IMG/VR virus record: IMGVR_UViG_3300044729_002678
Location: 97,619-161,618 of that record
Strand: one strand, 5' to 3'
Origin: a virus
Length of the DNA: 64,000 bases
Shown: piece after piece, positions 18,241 through 26,780 of the stretch
Layout: each line of letters opens with the position of its first letter
How positions within the stretch are numbered: position 1 is the stretch's first letter
Translations under genes and position numbers: made by a program
Notes under the pieces: generated by a model
What the model was told of the DNA's origin: nothing
What the model saw: only the letters and a program-made list of their open reading frames with translations
The model's database searches: none

Positions 18241-19259
18241 TATCGCTTATATCTATCTGCTCCAGTTACTTTATATGAGTGTAATGGTGGTGTTGGGTTG
18301 GGGTTGGCATTTTCATTGTATAGATTAACACCTTCCTCAGTTGTTGGTTCAAATACCACATCCGGCTTTTCTTCAATCGGAGTTTTAATTTTAGATTCAA
18401 TCTCTCCTACAACATCTTCTTTTTTTTCAATAAATTTTAAATCTTCATCGTTTTCTGAAATAGTTTTTTGGATATTTTCTTTTAATTCTTTTACAAGTTT
18501 ATTTAAAGCAATAACCATTGCGATTGCAAGTGGGTCGAATACCAATACAATTAATAAGGTAAACCAATTTACAATTTTATCCATACCCCACCCAGTTAAT
18601 TTATCCAAATATCGTAAAGGACCAATTTCAGCCGCAACATCATTATTAGATTCCTTATCCAAAATAACTAAATCCAACGATGTCAACGAATCATTCATCG
18701 CTTCTATTTTTATGGTTAATTCATCCCTCTGCTTAATAGCAGTTTTTAATTCAGAACTCAACACCTTTCGTTGTGAAACCGCACCTCGTTCGGTTAATGA
18801 GTTATTACTTGCCAACCCACCCCTAAGTGATGATATGGATGTTTCCAATATTCTTTTTTCTTGATTGTAATCCGTAAGCTGCTCTTTAAACCTCGTTCTT
18901 TTAATATCTACCACACCAACTTCTTTGTTTAAGATATTAAACTTATCGCTTGTAGTTTGATACGCTGATGTTAAAAAACCATATATACCCAATGATGTAA
19001 TCATCATAAGAACCACAACCGCTGATGTTAAATACCATTTTAACCAACCAATAGTTTTCCAATAATTGTGGAGATAGGATGCTAATATCAATTTAGCAAA
19101 TTCCAAAGAACCCGCCATAATAATTACTTCGGTTCTAGCTCCAGCAAACAAAGAACTTAATCCAAAAACAGAATAGTATGCAGCAGAACCTGCGAGACTG
19201 AATGTTGATAAAATCATTAAAGTTATGAAACCATTTTTTCTCGTAAAAAATTTTTTCAT
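18240..19259 (-). CDS. multi-pass membrane protein with coiled coil
   Basis: 339 residues. Membrane helices near 10-35, 42-62, 72-98 and 220-250; between them (105-205) a long soluble coiled coil (FKEQLTDYNQEKRILETSI). The tail is Pro/Glu-rich. Homologues of this type occur beside structural genes in large phages but I do not know a function. Could act in the host inner membrane, for example at adsorption or lysis control. Confidence 0.7.
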   Translation of the reverse strand: MKKFFTRKNGFITLMILSTFSLAGSAAYYSVFGLSSLFAGARTEVIIMAGSLEFAKLILASYLHNYWKTIGWLKWYLTSAVVVLMMITSLGIYGFLTSAYQTTSDKFNILNKEVGVVDIKRTRFKEQLTDYNQEKRILETSISSLRGGLASNNSLTERGAVSQRKVLSSELKTAIKQRDELTIKIEAMNDSLTSLDLVILDKESNNDVAAEIGPLRYLDKLTGWGMDKIVNWFTLLIVLVFDPLAIAMVIALNKLVKELKENIQKTISENDEDLKFIEKKEDVVGEIESKIKTPIEEKPDVVFEPTTEEGVNLYNENANPNPTPPLHSYKVTGADRYKR

Positions 19260-19324
19260 ATTTTTTCCATTTTTTTAACTTTACTAACTTTCCCAGTTGT
19301 ATTTATTATCAAAACCTTTTTTGT

Positions 19325-19360
19325 TAAAATAGTTACTTGTAAAAATAAGTAACTTGTTAA
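19325..19360 (-). terminator. possible terminator hairpin
   Basis: An 8-bp hairpin, AGTTACTT paired with AAGTAACT, lies just downstream of the UV endonuclease stop on the minus strand and is followed by a weak T-rich stretch. It would separate that gene from the membrane protein gene. Confidence 0.4.
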
Positions 19361-19402
19361 TATAAAATAAATATAAAAAAAATGATAATAAGTTCAAACG
19401 GG

Positions 19403-20296
19403 TTAATTATGCCCATACTTATTCAAATAAGTAAGAACTGCTAATTCTTTCATTTTTGCTTCAACTTCAATATCCAAATCATATCCATAAGTATTAATCT
19501 TATCAAAAATATAATCGGAATGGGCTTGTGGCATTTTACCAATAGCAGATTCTGAATAATGAACTACGGGTTTAATACCTTTCGGCCAAGTTGACATAGC
19601 CATTTCCAAAGCTTCTCTTTCTGATAAATCACCTGTACAAAATTTGTGGTGGTGATAATCAAATACAATAGGAATACCAATTTGTTTGTGTATATACATC
19701 AGGTCTTTTACTGAATACATACTTGCTTTATCATCATTTTCTACCGTCAGCCTGGTTTTAACCGAGTCAGGTAACCTATCAAAGTTTCGGCAGAACCTAT
19801 CCATCGCTGAAACCTTATCCCCATAGACACCATTACAATGGATATTGATTACATTATAGGGGGTTCTACTCAACCCCATAAGGTCAAACACCTCCCCATG
19901 CAGCGAAAGGTCTGTTATGCTGTTTAGAACCACCTTTTCGTTGGGTGAAACAAGCACATTAAAGGGGCCAGGATGAGATGTAATTCGTTGCCCATAGTTG
20001 GATACCAATACCCCAATACCCTTCAAGAGATTGGATATAGGAGCAAAATGCGGCATGGATGATAGTTGGTATTCAGATGACCAGGGGAATAGGTTAGAAG
20101 TGATTCTAAAGAGTTTTATACCCTGTTGTTCATTCCAATTAATGATTTCTACCAAGTCTCTGGTGTTTTGTAACCCCAATTCAGAAGCCCTATCAATACC
20201 CTCTTTTAAGAAGGTCTTTTTAATCATACTCCTATTTGTGGTAATCTTTTTCTTGCCCAATGTCATATTGATGCAAGCATATCCTAAATTTGACAT
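19403..20296 (-). CDS. uvsE: UV damage endonuclease UvdE/UvsE
   Basis: 297 residues, standard for bacterial UvsE. Motifs: LGYACINMTLG at the N-terminus, LFRITSNLFPW (72-82), HPGPFNVLVSPNE, INIHCNGVYGDK, TVENDD, FDYHHHKFCTGD and VVHYSES. These give the TIM-barrel metal ligands (His, Glu, Asp). The enzyme nicks 5' to UV photoproducts and starts repair independent of nucleotide excision. It probably replaces T4 DenV here. Confidence 0.93.
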   Translation of the reverse strand: MSNLGYACINMTLGKKKITTNRSMIKKTFLKEGIDRASELGLQNTRDLVEIINWNEQQGIKLFRITSNLFPWSSEYQLSSMPHFAPISNLLKGIGVLVSNYGQRITSHPGPFNVLVSPNEKVVLNSITDLSLHGEVFDLMGLSRTPYNVINIHCNGVYGDKVSAMDRFCRNFDRLPDSVKTRLTVENDDKASMYSVKDLMYIHKQIGIPIVFDYHHHKFCTGDLSEREALEMAMSTWPKGIKPVVHYSESAIGKMPQAHSDYIFDKINTYGYDLDIEVEAKMKELAVLTYLNKYGHN

Positions 20297-20305
20297 AATA
20301 AGTTT

Positions 20306-20407
20306 TTATTTTTTGCGTGGTAGTTTTACATATATCCACAGCAATATAGGTGAAAATATAATAAGTAAAAGGAGTGATTGGAGTCGTTGTTTAACCCCTA
20401 ACTTCAT
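20306..20407 (-). CDS. 33-residue membrane peptide
   Basis: Starts MKLGVKQRLQS and continues with a hydrophobic helix (LLLLIIFSPILLWIYV). Its ATG lies inside the last codons of the 51-residue gene upstream, and it ends just before the UvsE start. No known family. Confidence 0.5.
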   Translation of the reverse strand: MKLGVKQRLQSLLLLIIFSPILLWIYVKLPRKK

Positions 20408-20546
20408 CAGTAACTCCGTTATTAAATTCTAATAGAATTAGTTCTGCCGTTTCAGCATCAACCCACCCGGCCATCTCCGTCAAATCACCTACCCAATATT
20501 TACCATACTTTTGTGGTAAATCACATATACCTAAAAATGTTTTCAT
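20391..20546 (-). CDS. 51-residue hypothetical protein
   Basis: Begins MKTFLGICDLPQKYGKYWVG; small, acidic and soluble. It overlaps the 33-residue membrane peptide by 17 bp and follows a promoter at 20571-20610, so it is the first gene of a short transcript ahead of uvsE. Confidence 0.55.
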   Translation of the reverse strand: MKTFLGICDLPQKYGKYWVGDLTEMAGWVDAETAELILLEFNNGVTDEVRG

Positions 20547-20570
20547 AATTTTTAATTTTTATTTTGTAAT

Positions 20571-20610
20571 CAAAGATAATCATAAAATCCCAAAGTTCCA
20601 AATTATTTTG
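20571..20610 (-). promoter_or_regulatory. Bacteroidota-type promoter
   Basis: TTGG, 19 bp, TATCTTTG on the minus strand: a full match to the TAnnTTTG box. Drives the 51-residue gene, the membrane peptide and probably uvsE. Confidence 0.7.
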
Positions 20611-20624
20611 GGATAAATATATTT

Positions 20625-21626
20625 TTATATATCAAATGGGGTATAACTAAAAGTTATATTTAGTACCGATGGACATTTCGTATTTATGATAGATTTTATA
20701 TTTACCTCAAATGTATCCAAAGATTGGAATTTTATTATTTCACCACCATAAACAAAATTTAATTTACCGCATTTTTCTAATATATCAACCTTATTAAAAA
20801 TTAAGTTGGTTACACCATTTATATTAATTGCTTTAATAAGTAAATCGATATCCAACCAATTTACTTGTCTACCCCTACCAGTGGTAGCACCATATTCATC
20901 CCCTAATTCTCTTATTTTGATAAATATTTCATCATCACCCTCAAAGTTTTTAGCACCTACATAAGTTCTATATGCTTTTGCTATACCATAAACCTTTCTA
21001 ATCTTTTGTGGTGGAACTCCATTCAATAAAGCAGAACCAACCGTACAATGCGATGATGTTACATATGGGTAATCTCCCCAATCAATATCTAACTCGAATC
21101 CCTGCGCACCCTCAAATAAAATTTTAGATGGGTCTGAATTATGTAGTTCTTCGTAGATATCAATTATATATTTAGAATGTAATTTATCCCCAGCTCTAAT
21201 TCCCCTCCTTGCATATTTATCCCTATACGCAGGCCCATTACCTGTTTTGGTTGTTCCGATGTGAGTATCTTTACTATCCTCCATCAGGTGTTCCGGCTGA
21301 ATTAAATGAACTCTTTTATCAATATGAAGATAATCCGAAACATTAATACCATTATCTTCTAACTCTTTCCACTCTTTACATAAATCTATAAAATTAACTA
21401 CACAACCAGGACCTATAATTGATTTTATTCCATAAAATACACCGACGGGTATGTAGTGGGTTACAAATTTTTTCCCTTTATGATAAACAGTATGACCGGC
21501 GTTTCCACCACCATTGTATCTAATTACATGAGTATATTCACCGCTCTTACAAAGTGAATGTGCAACCTTACCTTTACCAGTATCACCTGCTTGTAAATCT
21601 ACAATTACATCAGCGTATTTTATCAT
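20625..21626 (-). CDS. PurA/PurZ-family adenylosuccinate synthetase, short form
   Basis: 333 residues if the ATG at 21626 is used (a TTG at 21653 would add 9). P-loop VDLQAGDTGKGK keeps the aspartate that is the base in PurA, but has Thr where bacterial PurA has Glu (GDEGKGK). NAGHT gives the second catalytic residue; GTTKTGNGPAY, ARRGIRAGD and the loop TTGRGRQ bind nucleotide. Cellular bacterial PurA is near 430 residues, so this is about 90 shorter at the C-terminus, a length shared with phage PurZ. PurA joins IMP and aspartate; PurZ joins dGMP and aspartate to make diaminopurine. The retained Asp argues for PurA chemistry. Neighbours give no decisive hint. Confidence 0.85.
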   Translation of the reverse strand: MIKYADVIVDLQAGDTGKGKVAHSLCKSGEYTHVIRYNGGGNAGHTVYHKGKKFVTHYIPVGVFYGIKSIIGPGCVVNFIDLCKEWKELEDNGINVSDYLHIDKRVHLIQPEHLMEDSKDTHIGTTKTGNGPAYRDKYARRGIRAGDKLHSKYIIDIYEELHNSDPSKILFEGAQGFELDIDWGDYPYVTSSHCTVGSALLNGVPPQKIRKVYGIAKAYRTYVGAKNFEGDDEIFIKIRELGDEYGATTGRGRQVNWLDIDLLIKAININGVTNLIFNKVDILEKCGKLNFVYGGEIIKFQSLDTFEVNIKSIINTKCPSVLNITFSYTPFDI

Positions 21627-21671
21627 ACATAACTTATTTAAAAAATAACCCAAGGGCGCGGGTTACATAAC

Positions 21672-22088
21672 TTATTTAATTTTTAAACTTTTTGGTTTTG
21701 ATTCTTCAGCGAATGGTATTACAATTTTAAGTAACCCATTGTGCATTGTTGCATCGGCTGAATTCAAATCATACTTTCGGGCAACTTTATATCCCAAATT
21801 AAAGGAACGTTTTGATATACCTTTATGAATATAATTTACCTCACTATTGGTTTCTTCTTTTTTAGAATGAGAAATCCTTAATAGGTCTCCCTCAATATTG
21901 ATATTAATATCTTCTTTGGTTAGACCTGTTCCTGCTACCTCAAAACATAAACCATCTTTGGTTTCATAGATATCTACGGGATGTCCGATTTTTACATCCA
22001 TAGCGGGAGCGAAATACGAATCGGTTGTGAAAAAGTTTTTCACCAAAATATCAAATGGTGAAAATGGAAATTCTTTGATGTGTGTCAT
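21672..22088 (-). CDS. small heat shock protein, Hsp20/alpha-crystallin
   Basis: 138 residues with the alpha-crystallin domain: DIYETKDGLCFEVAGTGLTKEDI, LLRISHSKK, SFNLGYKV, then NGLLKIVIPF, ending in an LKIK tail like the I-X-I motif. An ATP-independent chaperone; similar proteins are frequent in T4-like phages of aquatic bacteria and may protect virion proteins. AAGGA lies upstream of the ATG. Confidence 0.93.
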   Translation of the reverse strand: MTHIKEFPFSPFDILVKNFFTTDSYFAPAMDVKIGHPVDIYETKDGLCFEVAGTGLTKEDININIEGDLLRISHSKKEETNSEVNYIHKGISKRSFNLGYKVARKYDLNSADATMHNGLLKIVIPFAEESKPKSLKIK

Positions 22089-22221
22089 AATAGTCCTTAA
22101 ATCTATTTTAATTGTTAAACATAATTTTAATTTTGACCCCTTTCGGTAGTCGGTTGCGCCCTTAGGTTATATTTTATATTTATTACAAATATTATACCAA
22201 CTATGGTTGGTTGACAAATTG

Positions 22222-22620
22222 TCAGTTTAAAGACATTGGTGGTATTTGTCCAATGATAATATATGTATTGTAAGTAGTTTTTTTAACTTTACTGCTGGTT
22301 AAATATTTCAATATAAAACCATCAAGCCATAATTTATTAAGAGCCTGTTGTAATGAAAATTCTTCTGAATTAGATTCAATATGAATTAATTTCAATACCG
22401 TATCAGAAACAGGGTTGGTTTCCATATGATGATTAATAGCACCAAAGGATGATTTATTCGCACCCTCTAATTCAGATTCAATATCTTCATCATCACCTAA
22501 CTTATCAAAAAACCCCGAATACATATCGGAAAAATAAATAAGTTTATCTCTTGCCGATAATCCTTTGTAAAAATCATATTCATTCTTATCCCAAAAAGAT
22601 TCCAAATTTACATTATCCAT
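22222..22620 (-). CDS. hypothetical protein
   Basis: 132 residues, acidic and probably helical (DKLGDDEDIESELEGANK). First of a run of five closely spaced small genes going left to Hsp20. No family recognised. Confidence 0.55.
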   Translation of the reverse strand: MDNVNLESFWDKNEYDFYKGLSARDKLIYFSDMYSGFFDKLGDDEDIESELEGANKSSFGAINHHMETNPVSDTVLKLIHIESNSEEFSLQQALNKLWLDGFILKYLTSSKVKKTTYNTYIIIGQIPPMSLN

Positions 22621-22632
22621 ACCTATAAATAG

Positions 22633-23103
22633 TTAATTTTTTTTGAATTCTTGGTTTAACCAAAATAAAACCTCTTTTGAAACGGCGGTATTTTCTTCTG
22701 TTATATATTCATCCAAAATCCAAGTAACTTCTTCTAATACCGAATTATTATTGTAATAAGTTTTATTTAGAATTAATTGTAATTTATCTCGCATTTGTTT
22801 TTTATACAAATCATCAATAATTACATCAGTTTTAAAAAACTTTTTTTTAAGATTCTTTTTTATTAAAGTAAAATATGGTTCTTTTTTATTTTTTAAAATC
22901 TCACAACAATTTTCAATATATTCTGAAAAAGATACATCTTTATTAATTAATAAAGGTTCTTCGTTGGTTAGGTTTAATGCACCCGTAATGTTTTTTTCAG
23001 ATATTTCAAACCCATCCTCATCAAATTGACCGTATCCACCAAACAATGCCTTTTTTATTTTATCAAATTCGGTTGTTGCTTGGATTGAGCCGGTAATATA
23101 CAT
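22633..23103 (-). CDS. hypothetical protein
   Basis: 156 residues, lysine-rich in the middle (LIKKNLKKKFFKTDVI) and helical at the end. 12 bp from the downstream gene and 4 bp from the upstream one, so co-transcribed. Unrecognised. Confidence 0.55.
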   Translation of the reverse strand: MYITGSIQATTEFDKIKKALFGGYGQFDEDGFEISEKNITGALNLTNEEPLLINKDVSFSEYIENCCEILKNKKEPYFTLIKKNLKKKFFKTDVIIDDLYKKQMRDKLQLILNKTYYNNNSVLEEVTWILDEYITEENTAVSKEVLFWLNQEFKKN

Positions 23104-23107
23104 TTTA

Positions 23108-23413
23108 CTAATTAAAAATATTTAACCTAAATTTTTTATCAACTGTATGTAATGCGTCTTGAAGAGTTTCAATAATTTTTTCTGCTTCCGCTTTTGTAAC
23201 CACCATTTCAGCATTACCTATCTTTAAACTACCGATTTCGGTAAATGGTTTTACAGGATAATCCGATGGTTTTAATTCAGGATTTAATTGTAAATCAATA
23301 CCCGAAAAATTCTTTCCAGCATATTTTTGAAATTTGGCTTCTTGCTTTTGAGTTACACCAAAAGAATTATTTACAAAATTTTTAATTGGTGCGTTTTTAT
23401 ATTTACTACTCAT
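23108..23413 (-). CDS. hypothetical protein
   Basis: 101 residues. The C-terminal half (EMVVTKAEAEKIIETLQDALHTVDKKFRL) looks like a conserved helical unit. Basic N-terminus. No known family. Confidence 0.55.
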   Translation of the reverse strand: MSSKYKNAPIKNFVNNSFGVTQKQEAKFQKYAGKNFSGIDLQLNPELKPSDYPVKPFTEIGSLKIGNAEMVVTKAEAEKIIETLQDALHTVDKKFRLNIFN

Positions 23414-23467
23414 AACTTAATTGGTTTAATTGTTATACAGTAATAAATACAAAAAAATAATTAATTA

Positions 23468-23800
23468 TTATGTTTTTTTAATCCTTTTATTTCGATTTGA
23501 AACTCTACCAAATTTGACTTCATCAAAATCCATAATCATTTTATCGGGGTGGGTTCTATTGATATTTTGAGTTGTCTTAATAGACTCGTTTGCCCAAAAC
23601 CACGCCCTTTCTAATGTTTTTTGTGGGGGTATAAAATTTTCTTCACCAATATACCCATCCACGCCATTATAAATTCTATAAAGACCCTCAGTTGTAATTA
23701 CCGATTTTGCTTTTGGATATTTTTTTAGAATCCGTTTTTTAATTCTATCGGTAGCTGAATTAGCCGATACTATCTTCTTTACTTTCTGATTGCTTTTCAT
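23468..23800 (-). CDS. basic hypothetical protein
   Basis: 110 residues, strongly basic at both ends (RIKKRILKKYPKAK; SNRNKRIKKT), compatible with nucleic-acid binding. Its start overlaps the next gene upstream by 41 bp. Confidence 0.55.
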   Translation of the reverse strand: MKSNQKVKKIVSANSATDRIKKRILKKYPKAKSVITTEGLYRIYNGVDGYIGEENFIPPQKTLERAWFWANESIKTTQNINRTHPDKMIMDFDEVKFGRVSNRNKRIKKT

Positions 23801-24002
23801 TGAAAATTTGGGTTAATCGTTTATTAATTAAAAAACCATTTGCTATTTCTTTGTTTAATGAACAATTTTCTATTAATCTACCATCTTCAAGTTTTACATC
23901 GTAGGCGTTACTGTTCTTAATTTTATTTTTTGAAACTATTTTACCTACCCGAAAATCTTTGTAAACGGCTACTACTACAATATCACCTATACCATACACC
24001 AT
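23760..24002 (-). CDS. hypothetical beta-rich protein
   Basis: 80 residues: YGIGDIVVVAVYKDFRVGKI followed by YDVKLEDGRLIENCSL, which resembles a small KOW/Tudor-like barrel. Overlaps the downstream basic protein. Function unknown. Confidence 0.5.
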   Translation of the reverse strand: MVYGIGDIVVVAVYKDFRVGKIVSKNKIKNSNAYDVKLEDGRLIENCSLNKEIANGFLINKRLTQIFNEKQSESKEDSIG

Positions 24003-24004
24003 AA

Positions 24005-24208
24005 TTAGTTTCCGATTACATTTAAGATTTTTGTTTGTGTAACGGAACTAACTTCAAATTCCAATGGAGAGCTTTGTAGAAAAGCTGTGATATGGGCTTC
24101 TGCATCAGTAACCGATACTGCTTTTACCAAATACTGTTCAGTATTCTTTTTAATTTTACCATTACCATTGTCGGTTTCGACTTTTACTTTTACTAAATAA
24201 TACATCAT
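24005..24208 (-). CDS. DUF4494-like protein
   Basis: 67 residues. YYLVKVKVETDNGNGKIKK and EQYLVKAVSVTDAEAHI match the DUF4494 pattern found almost only in Bacteroidota and their phages. No biochemical role is known. Confidence 0.6.
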   Translation of the reverse strand: MMYYLVKVKVETDNGNGKIKKNTEQYLVKAVSVTDAEAHITAFLQSSPLEFEVSSVTQTKILNVIGN

Positions 24209-24212
24209 AATT

Positions 24213-24488
24213 TTATTTTTTTAAATTGTTTACAACTTTTTCACATGCTTTTACGAAGTTTTCTTTTCCCCATTTACCTAATTGAGTGTGGTGAGAATGT
24301 GATATTGAATCTCCACTAACAGCAGAAGATATATAAGCAAATCTTTTTAACTTATAGCCTGATAGTGGGGATGAAAACTGCTTTAAGTATTCGGCTTTAC
24401 TATCCAAGTATTCAAAAAAATCATCCTTTGATAAAGAATCAATTTCTTGATTTGTTAGCGGTTTATTTGGGTTATATATCATATACAA
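24213..24488 (-). CDS. hypothetical protein
   Basis: 91 residues, helical with a histidine cluster (HSHHTQLGKWG). It starts right at the promoter 24484-24520, implying a leaderless or very short 5' UTR, or a slightly later start. Unrecognised. Confidence 0.55.
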   Translation of the reverse strand: MYMIYNPNKPLTNQEIDSLSKDDFFEYLDSKAEYLKQFSSPLSGYKLKRFAYISSAVSGDSISHSHHTQLGKWGKENFVKACEKVVNNLKK

Positions 24489-24520
24489 ATATACAAAATT
24501 ATTTTGTAAATTCCAAGTTT
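24484..24520 (-). promoter_or_regulatory. Bacteroidota-type promoter
   Basis: TTGG, 19 bp, TATATTTG on the minus strand. Initiates the run of small genes from 24488 down towards Hsp20. Confidence 0.65.
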
Positions 24521-24558
24521 TATGTATTTAAATTTGATAATAATGTTTACCACAATGT

Positions 24559-24906
24559 TTAGTGTTTAGTTTCTTCAATTAGTTCTCCGTCTTTCCAATG
24601 ACGGGTTTTGGTAATGTTTCCCTGTTCATCAAATTCCTCCTCAATTCCATCCGCCTTACCTTCTTTGTATGGGGTTCTCCAATGGATTTTTCCGTTTTCA
24701 TAGAACATTTCCTCAATTCCATCCTTCTTATCCTCTTTGTATGAGGTTCTCCATCGAATGTTTCCGTCCGCATAGAACCACTCCCAAATACCTTCTTGTT
24801 GCTCTTTTGAGTTTAGTTGTCCTTTGACCCATATATTTCCGTTGTCATAGTATTCAATGTAGGGTGTGAGTTTGTTTTTCATAGGTTTAGTGTTCAGTTG
24901 TTTCAA
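24559..24906 (-). CDS. MORN_2 repeat protein
   Basis: 115 residues: three repeats of the type YENGKIHWRTPYKEGKADGI, as in MORN_2/YwqK-like proteins, ending in a conserved tail (KTRHWKDGELIEETK). The first ~190 bp of its 3' half (24560 to about 24750) are nearly identical to 47951 to 48140. Role unknown; MORN repeats often bind lipids or act as scaffolds. Confidence 0.75.
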   Translation of the reverse strand: MKQLNTKPMKNKLTPYIEYYDNGNIWVKGQLNSKEQQEGIWEWFYADGNIRWRTSYKEDKKDGIEEMFYENGKIHWRTPYKEGKADGIEEEFDEQGNITKTRHWKDGELIEETKH

Positions 24907-25681
24907 TTAGTTCTCCATTTTTCCATAGAGTGGTTTCTACGATGTTTCCTTGTTCATCAAATTCCTCCACAATTCCATCTATCTTACCCTCTTTGTAAGG
25001 GGTTCTCCATTTGATATTTCCGTTTTCACCAAAAACCTCCTCAATGCCATCCTCCTTATCCTCTTTGAATGGGATTCTCAATCTGATGTTTCCGTTAAAA
25101 TCGAACAACTCCCAAAGACCTTCTTCTTGTCCTTTGGAGTTCTTTTGTCCTTTGATATACACATTCCCGTTGCGGTGATATTCAATGTGGGGTGTGAGTT
25201 CGGGTTCAGTTGTTTCAATTATTTCTCCATCTTTCCATAGATAGGTTTCGATGATGTACCCTTGTTCATCAAACCACTCCTCAATACCATCTATCTTACC
25301 CCGTTTGTATGGGGTTCTCCGTTGGATGTTTCCGTATTTATAGAAGAACTCCTGAATTCCATCCTCCTTACCTCCTTTGTAAGGGGTTCTCCAATGGATG
25401 TTTCCGTTTGTATAGAAATACTCCCAAAGACCTTCTTCTTGTCCACTGGAGTTCTTTTGACCTTTAACCTGTACATTTCCGTTGGGGTGGTATTTAATGT
25501 GGGGTGTGAGTTCTGCATTTTCCGACTTGGATTGAATGTTTGTGTAAATATCGAAAATCTCGTCTATGGTGTATAGTTTGTTTTTGTAAAAACGACAAAC
25601 ACCTGCTGTGTGCTTTGCTTCGTCTGTGTGGATTAATACCCACCTTGCGAATTTAACTTGCTCGTTCATTTTGTTTTTCAT
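24887..25681 (-). CDS. MORN_2 repeat protein with N-terminal domain
   Basis: 264 residues. Residues 1-55 form a separate domain (ARWVLIHTDEAKHTAGVCRF then YTIDEIFDIYT). After that two blocks each begin ELTPHI and carry three MORN_2 repeats, so it looks like an internal duplication of the 115-residue neighbour. Overlaps that neighbour by 20 bp. Confidence 0.72.
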   Translation of the reverse strand: MKNKMNEQVKFARWVLIHTDEAKHTAGVCRFYKNKLYTIDEIFDIYTNIQSKSENAELTPHIKYHPNGNVQVKGQKNSSGQEEGLWEYFYTNGNIHWRTPYKGGKEDGIQEFFYKYGNIQRRTPYKRGKIDGIEEWFDEQGYIIETYLWKDGEIIETTEPELTPHIEYHRNGNVYIKGQKNSKGQEEGLWELFDFNGNIRLRIPFKEDKEDGIEEVFGENGNIKWRTPYKEGKIDGIVEEFDEQGNIVETTLWKNGELIETTEH

Positions 25682-25691
25682 AGTGTAAAGT

Positions 25692-26342
25692 TTAGTAAAT
25701 GTATTGACCGACCCATTGTGTTAGGCCATCTGAGGTGGTGGTCTTTCTTTTAAAAATTCTAACCGCGTTGTCTCCAAATTGCTCATAACTATCTATTGCA
25801 GTGCACTCAAAAGCAACAGGTGTCTTTGGTTGTTGGAGGGATTGGATTAACTCTCCATAAAACTTATAAAACTTTACTGCATACTCACCTGAAGTTATTT
25901 TTCTATTTTCTTCTGAAAAAATGATAGCTTTGTGTATGGCAGTTTTAAGTTGTTCCTCTGTGTACTTGTACTTCTCTTTGGCTTTGTTGTAGCCTACAAT
26001 AAATGATGAAACCTCATAATCAGTAACTCCAACTTTTTTATATGAACTTTTAAATTCCTCAGCCAACTTCACAACATCATCTTCAAGTGGTGGTAGTAAG
26101 TCAACACCTTCAAGAACAGGTGAGTTGTTGAGTGGTAAATGGGATATGATTTTCTTACAATAGTCCATGTGTATTTGGCCGTTGCCTTCAAATAGGAATT
26201 GTTCGTTGTAGTAATCATTGACTTTCCTTATGTCTAACACTTCCAATTCAGAGCAGTCAACAAGCACTGTGTCTCCAATAGCAATCTCTGAATCATCTAC
26301 CACCAATAGGTAGTTGTCTGTTTTAATGATGCTGTGTGTCAT
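25692..26342 (-). CDS. conserved Bacteroidota phage protein of unknown function
   Basis: 216 residues. The N-terminus (NYLLVVDDSEIAIGDTVLV) and SHLPLNNSPVLEGVDLLPPL form a pattern I have seen in several Bacteroidota phage proteins, without assigned function. The C-terminal half is helical (YNKAKEKYKYTEEQLKTAIHKA). Confidence 0.6.
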   Translation of the reverse strand: MTHSIIKTDNYLLVVDDSEIAIGDTVLVDCSELEVLDIRKVNDYYNEQFLFEGNGQIHMDYCKKIISHLPLNNSPVLEGVDLLPPLEDDVVKLAEEFKSSYKKVGVTDYEVSSFIVGYNKAKEKYKYTEEQLKTAIHKAIIFSEENRKITSGEYAVKFYKFYGELIQSLQQPKTPVAFECTAIDSYEQFGDNAVRIFKRKTTTSDGLTQWVGQYIY

Positions 26343-26347
26343 AACTT

Positions 26348-26773
26348 TTATTTTTTAAGTTCCAAACTTTTTTGATAATAATAATTATAAAGTTCTTCTA
26401 AATTCATTGGCTCTTCATTCATCATTTCATTCCACATATCAATCCCAAACTTTTTTTGTAGTTCATTCCTAAGAGAATTCAATATACGCATTTCATCTAA
26501 CTCACCCTCAAACTCAAGCTTTAAAGCACGAACCCTATCCATTCTACTCGCATCCCGTGCTATTTCTAATCTATCTGAATTAGAATCACCCCCATATTTT
26601 TTATAGGCGAGCTCGTAAGCACGATTTGCTTTTTTTCTGGCTTCAAATGCTTGAAGAAAAAATTCCGATAAATCGAAATCACCATTTTGTATTTTATCAA
26701 AAAGATGGGAGTTAAAAGAAAGGGGCCGTTTTTTCGGCCCCCGTCTCCACCACTTAAACTTATTATAACCCAT
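26348..26773 (-). CDS. hypothetical phage protein
   Basis: 141 residues starting MGYNKFKWWRRG, 7 bp after the MoxR-like gene stop; a longer frame (to 26836) would overlap that gene. Helical, charged (LQAFEARKKANRAYELAYKKYG). The codons for residues 10-20 contain the strong hairpin listed separately. Confidence 0.55.
   Translation of the reverse strand: MGYNKFKWWRRGPKKRPLSFNSHLFDKIQNGDFDLSEFFLQAFEARKKANRAYELAYKKYGGDSNSDRLEIARDASRMDRVRALKLEFEGELDEMRILNSLRNELQKKFGIDMWNEMMNEEPMNLEELYNYYYQKSLELKK
26712..26747 (-). terminator. intrinsic terminator-like hairpin inside early coding sequence
   Basis: On the minus strand GGGGCCG, six A, CGGCCCC, then TTTCTTTT: a 7-bp GC stem with a T-rich tail, about 35 bp after the moxR-type gene stop but within the first 20 codons of the next gene. 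It may end most transcripts of the MoxR/VWA operon. Confidence 0.6.
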
Positions 26774-26780
26774 ACTAATT

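Noticed and set aside
20625-21626. Direct call as PurZ and Z-DNA phage
   Set aside because: The catalytic Asp of PurA is retained and no MazZ or DatZ-type gene was recognised.
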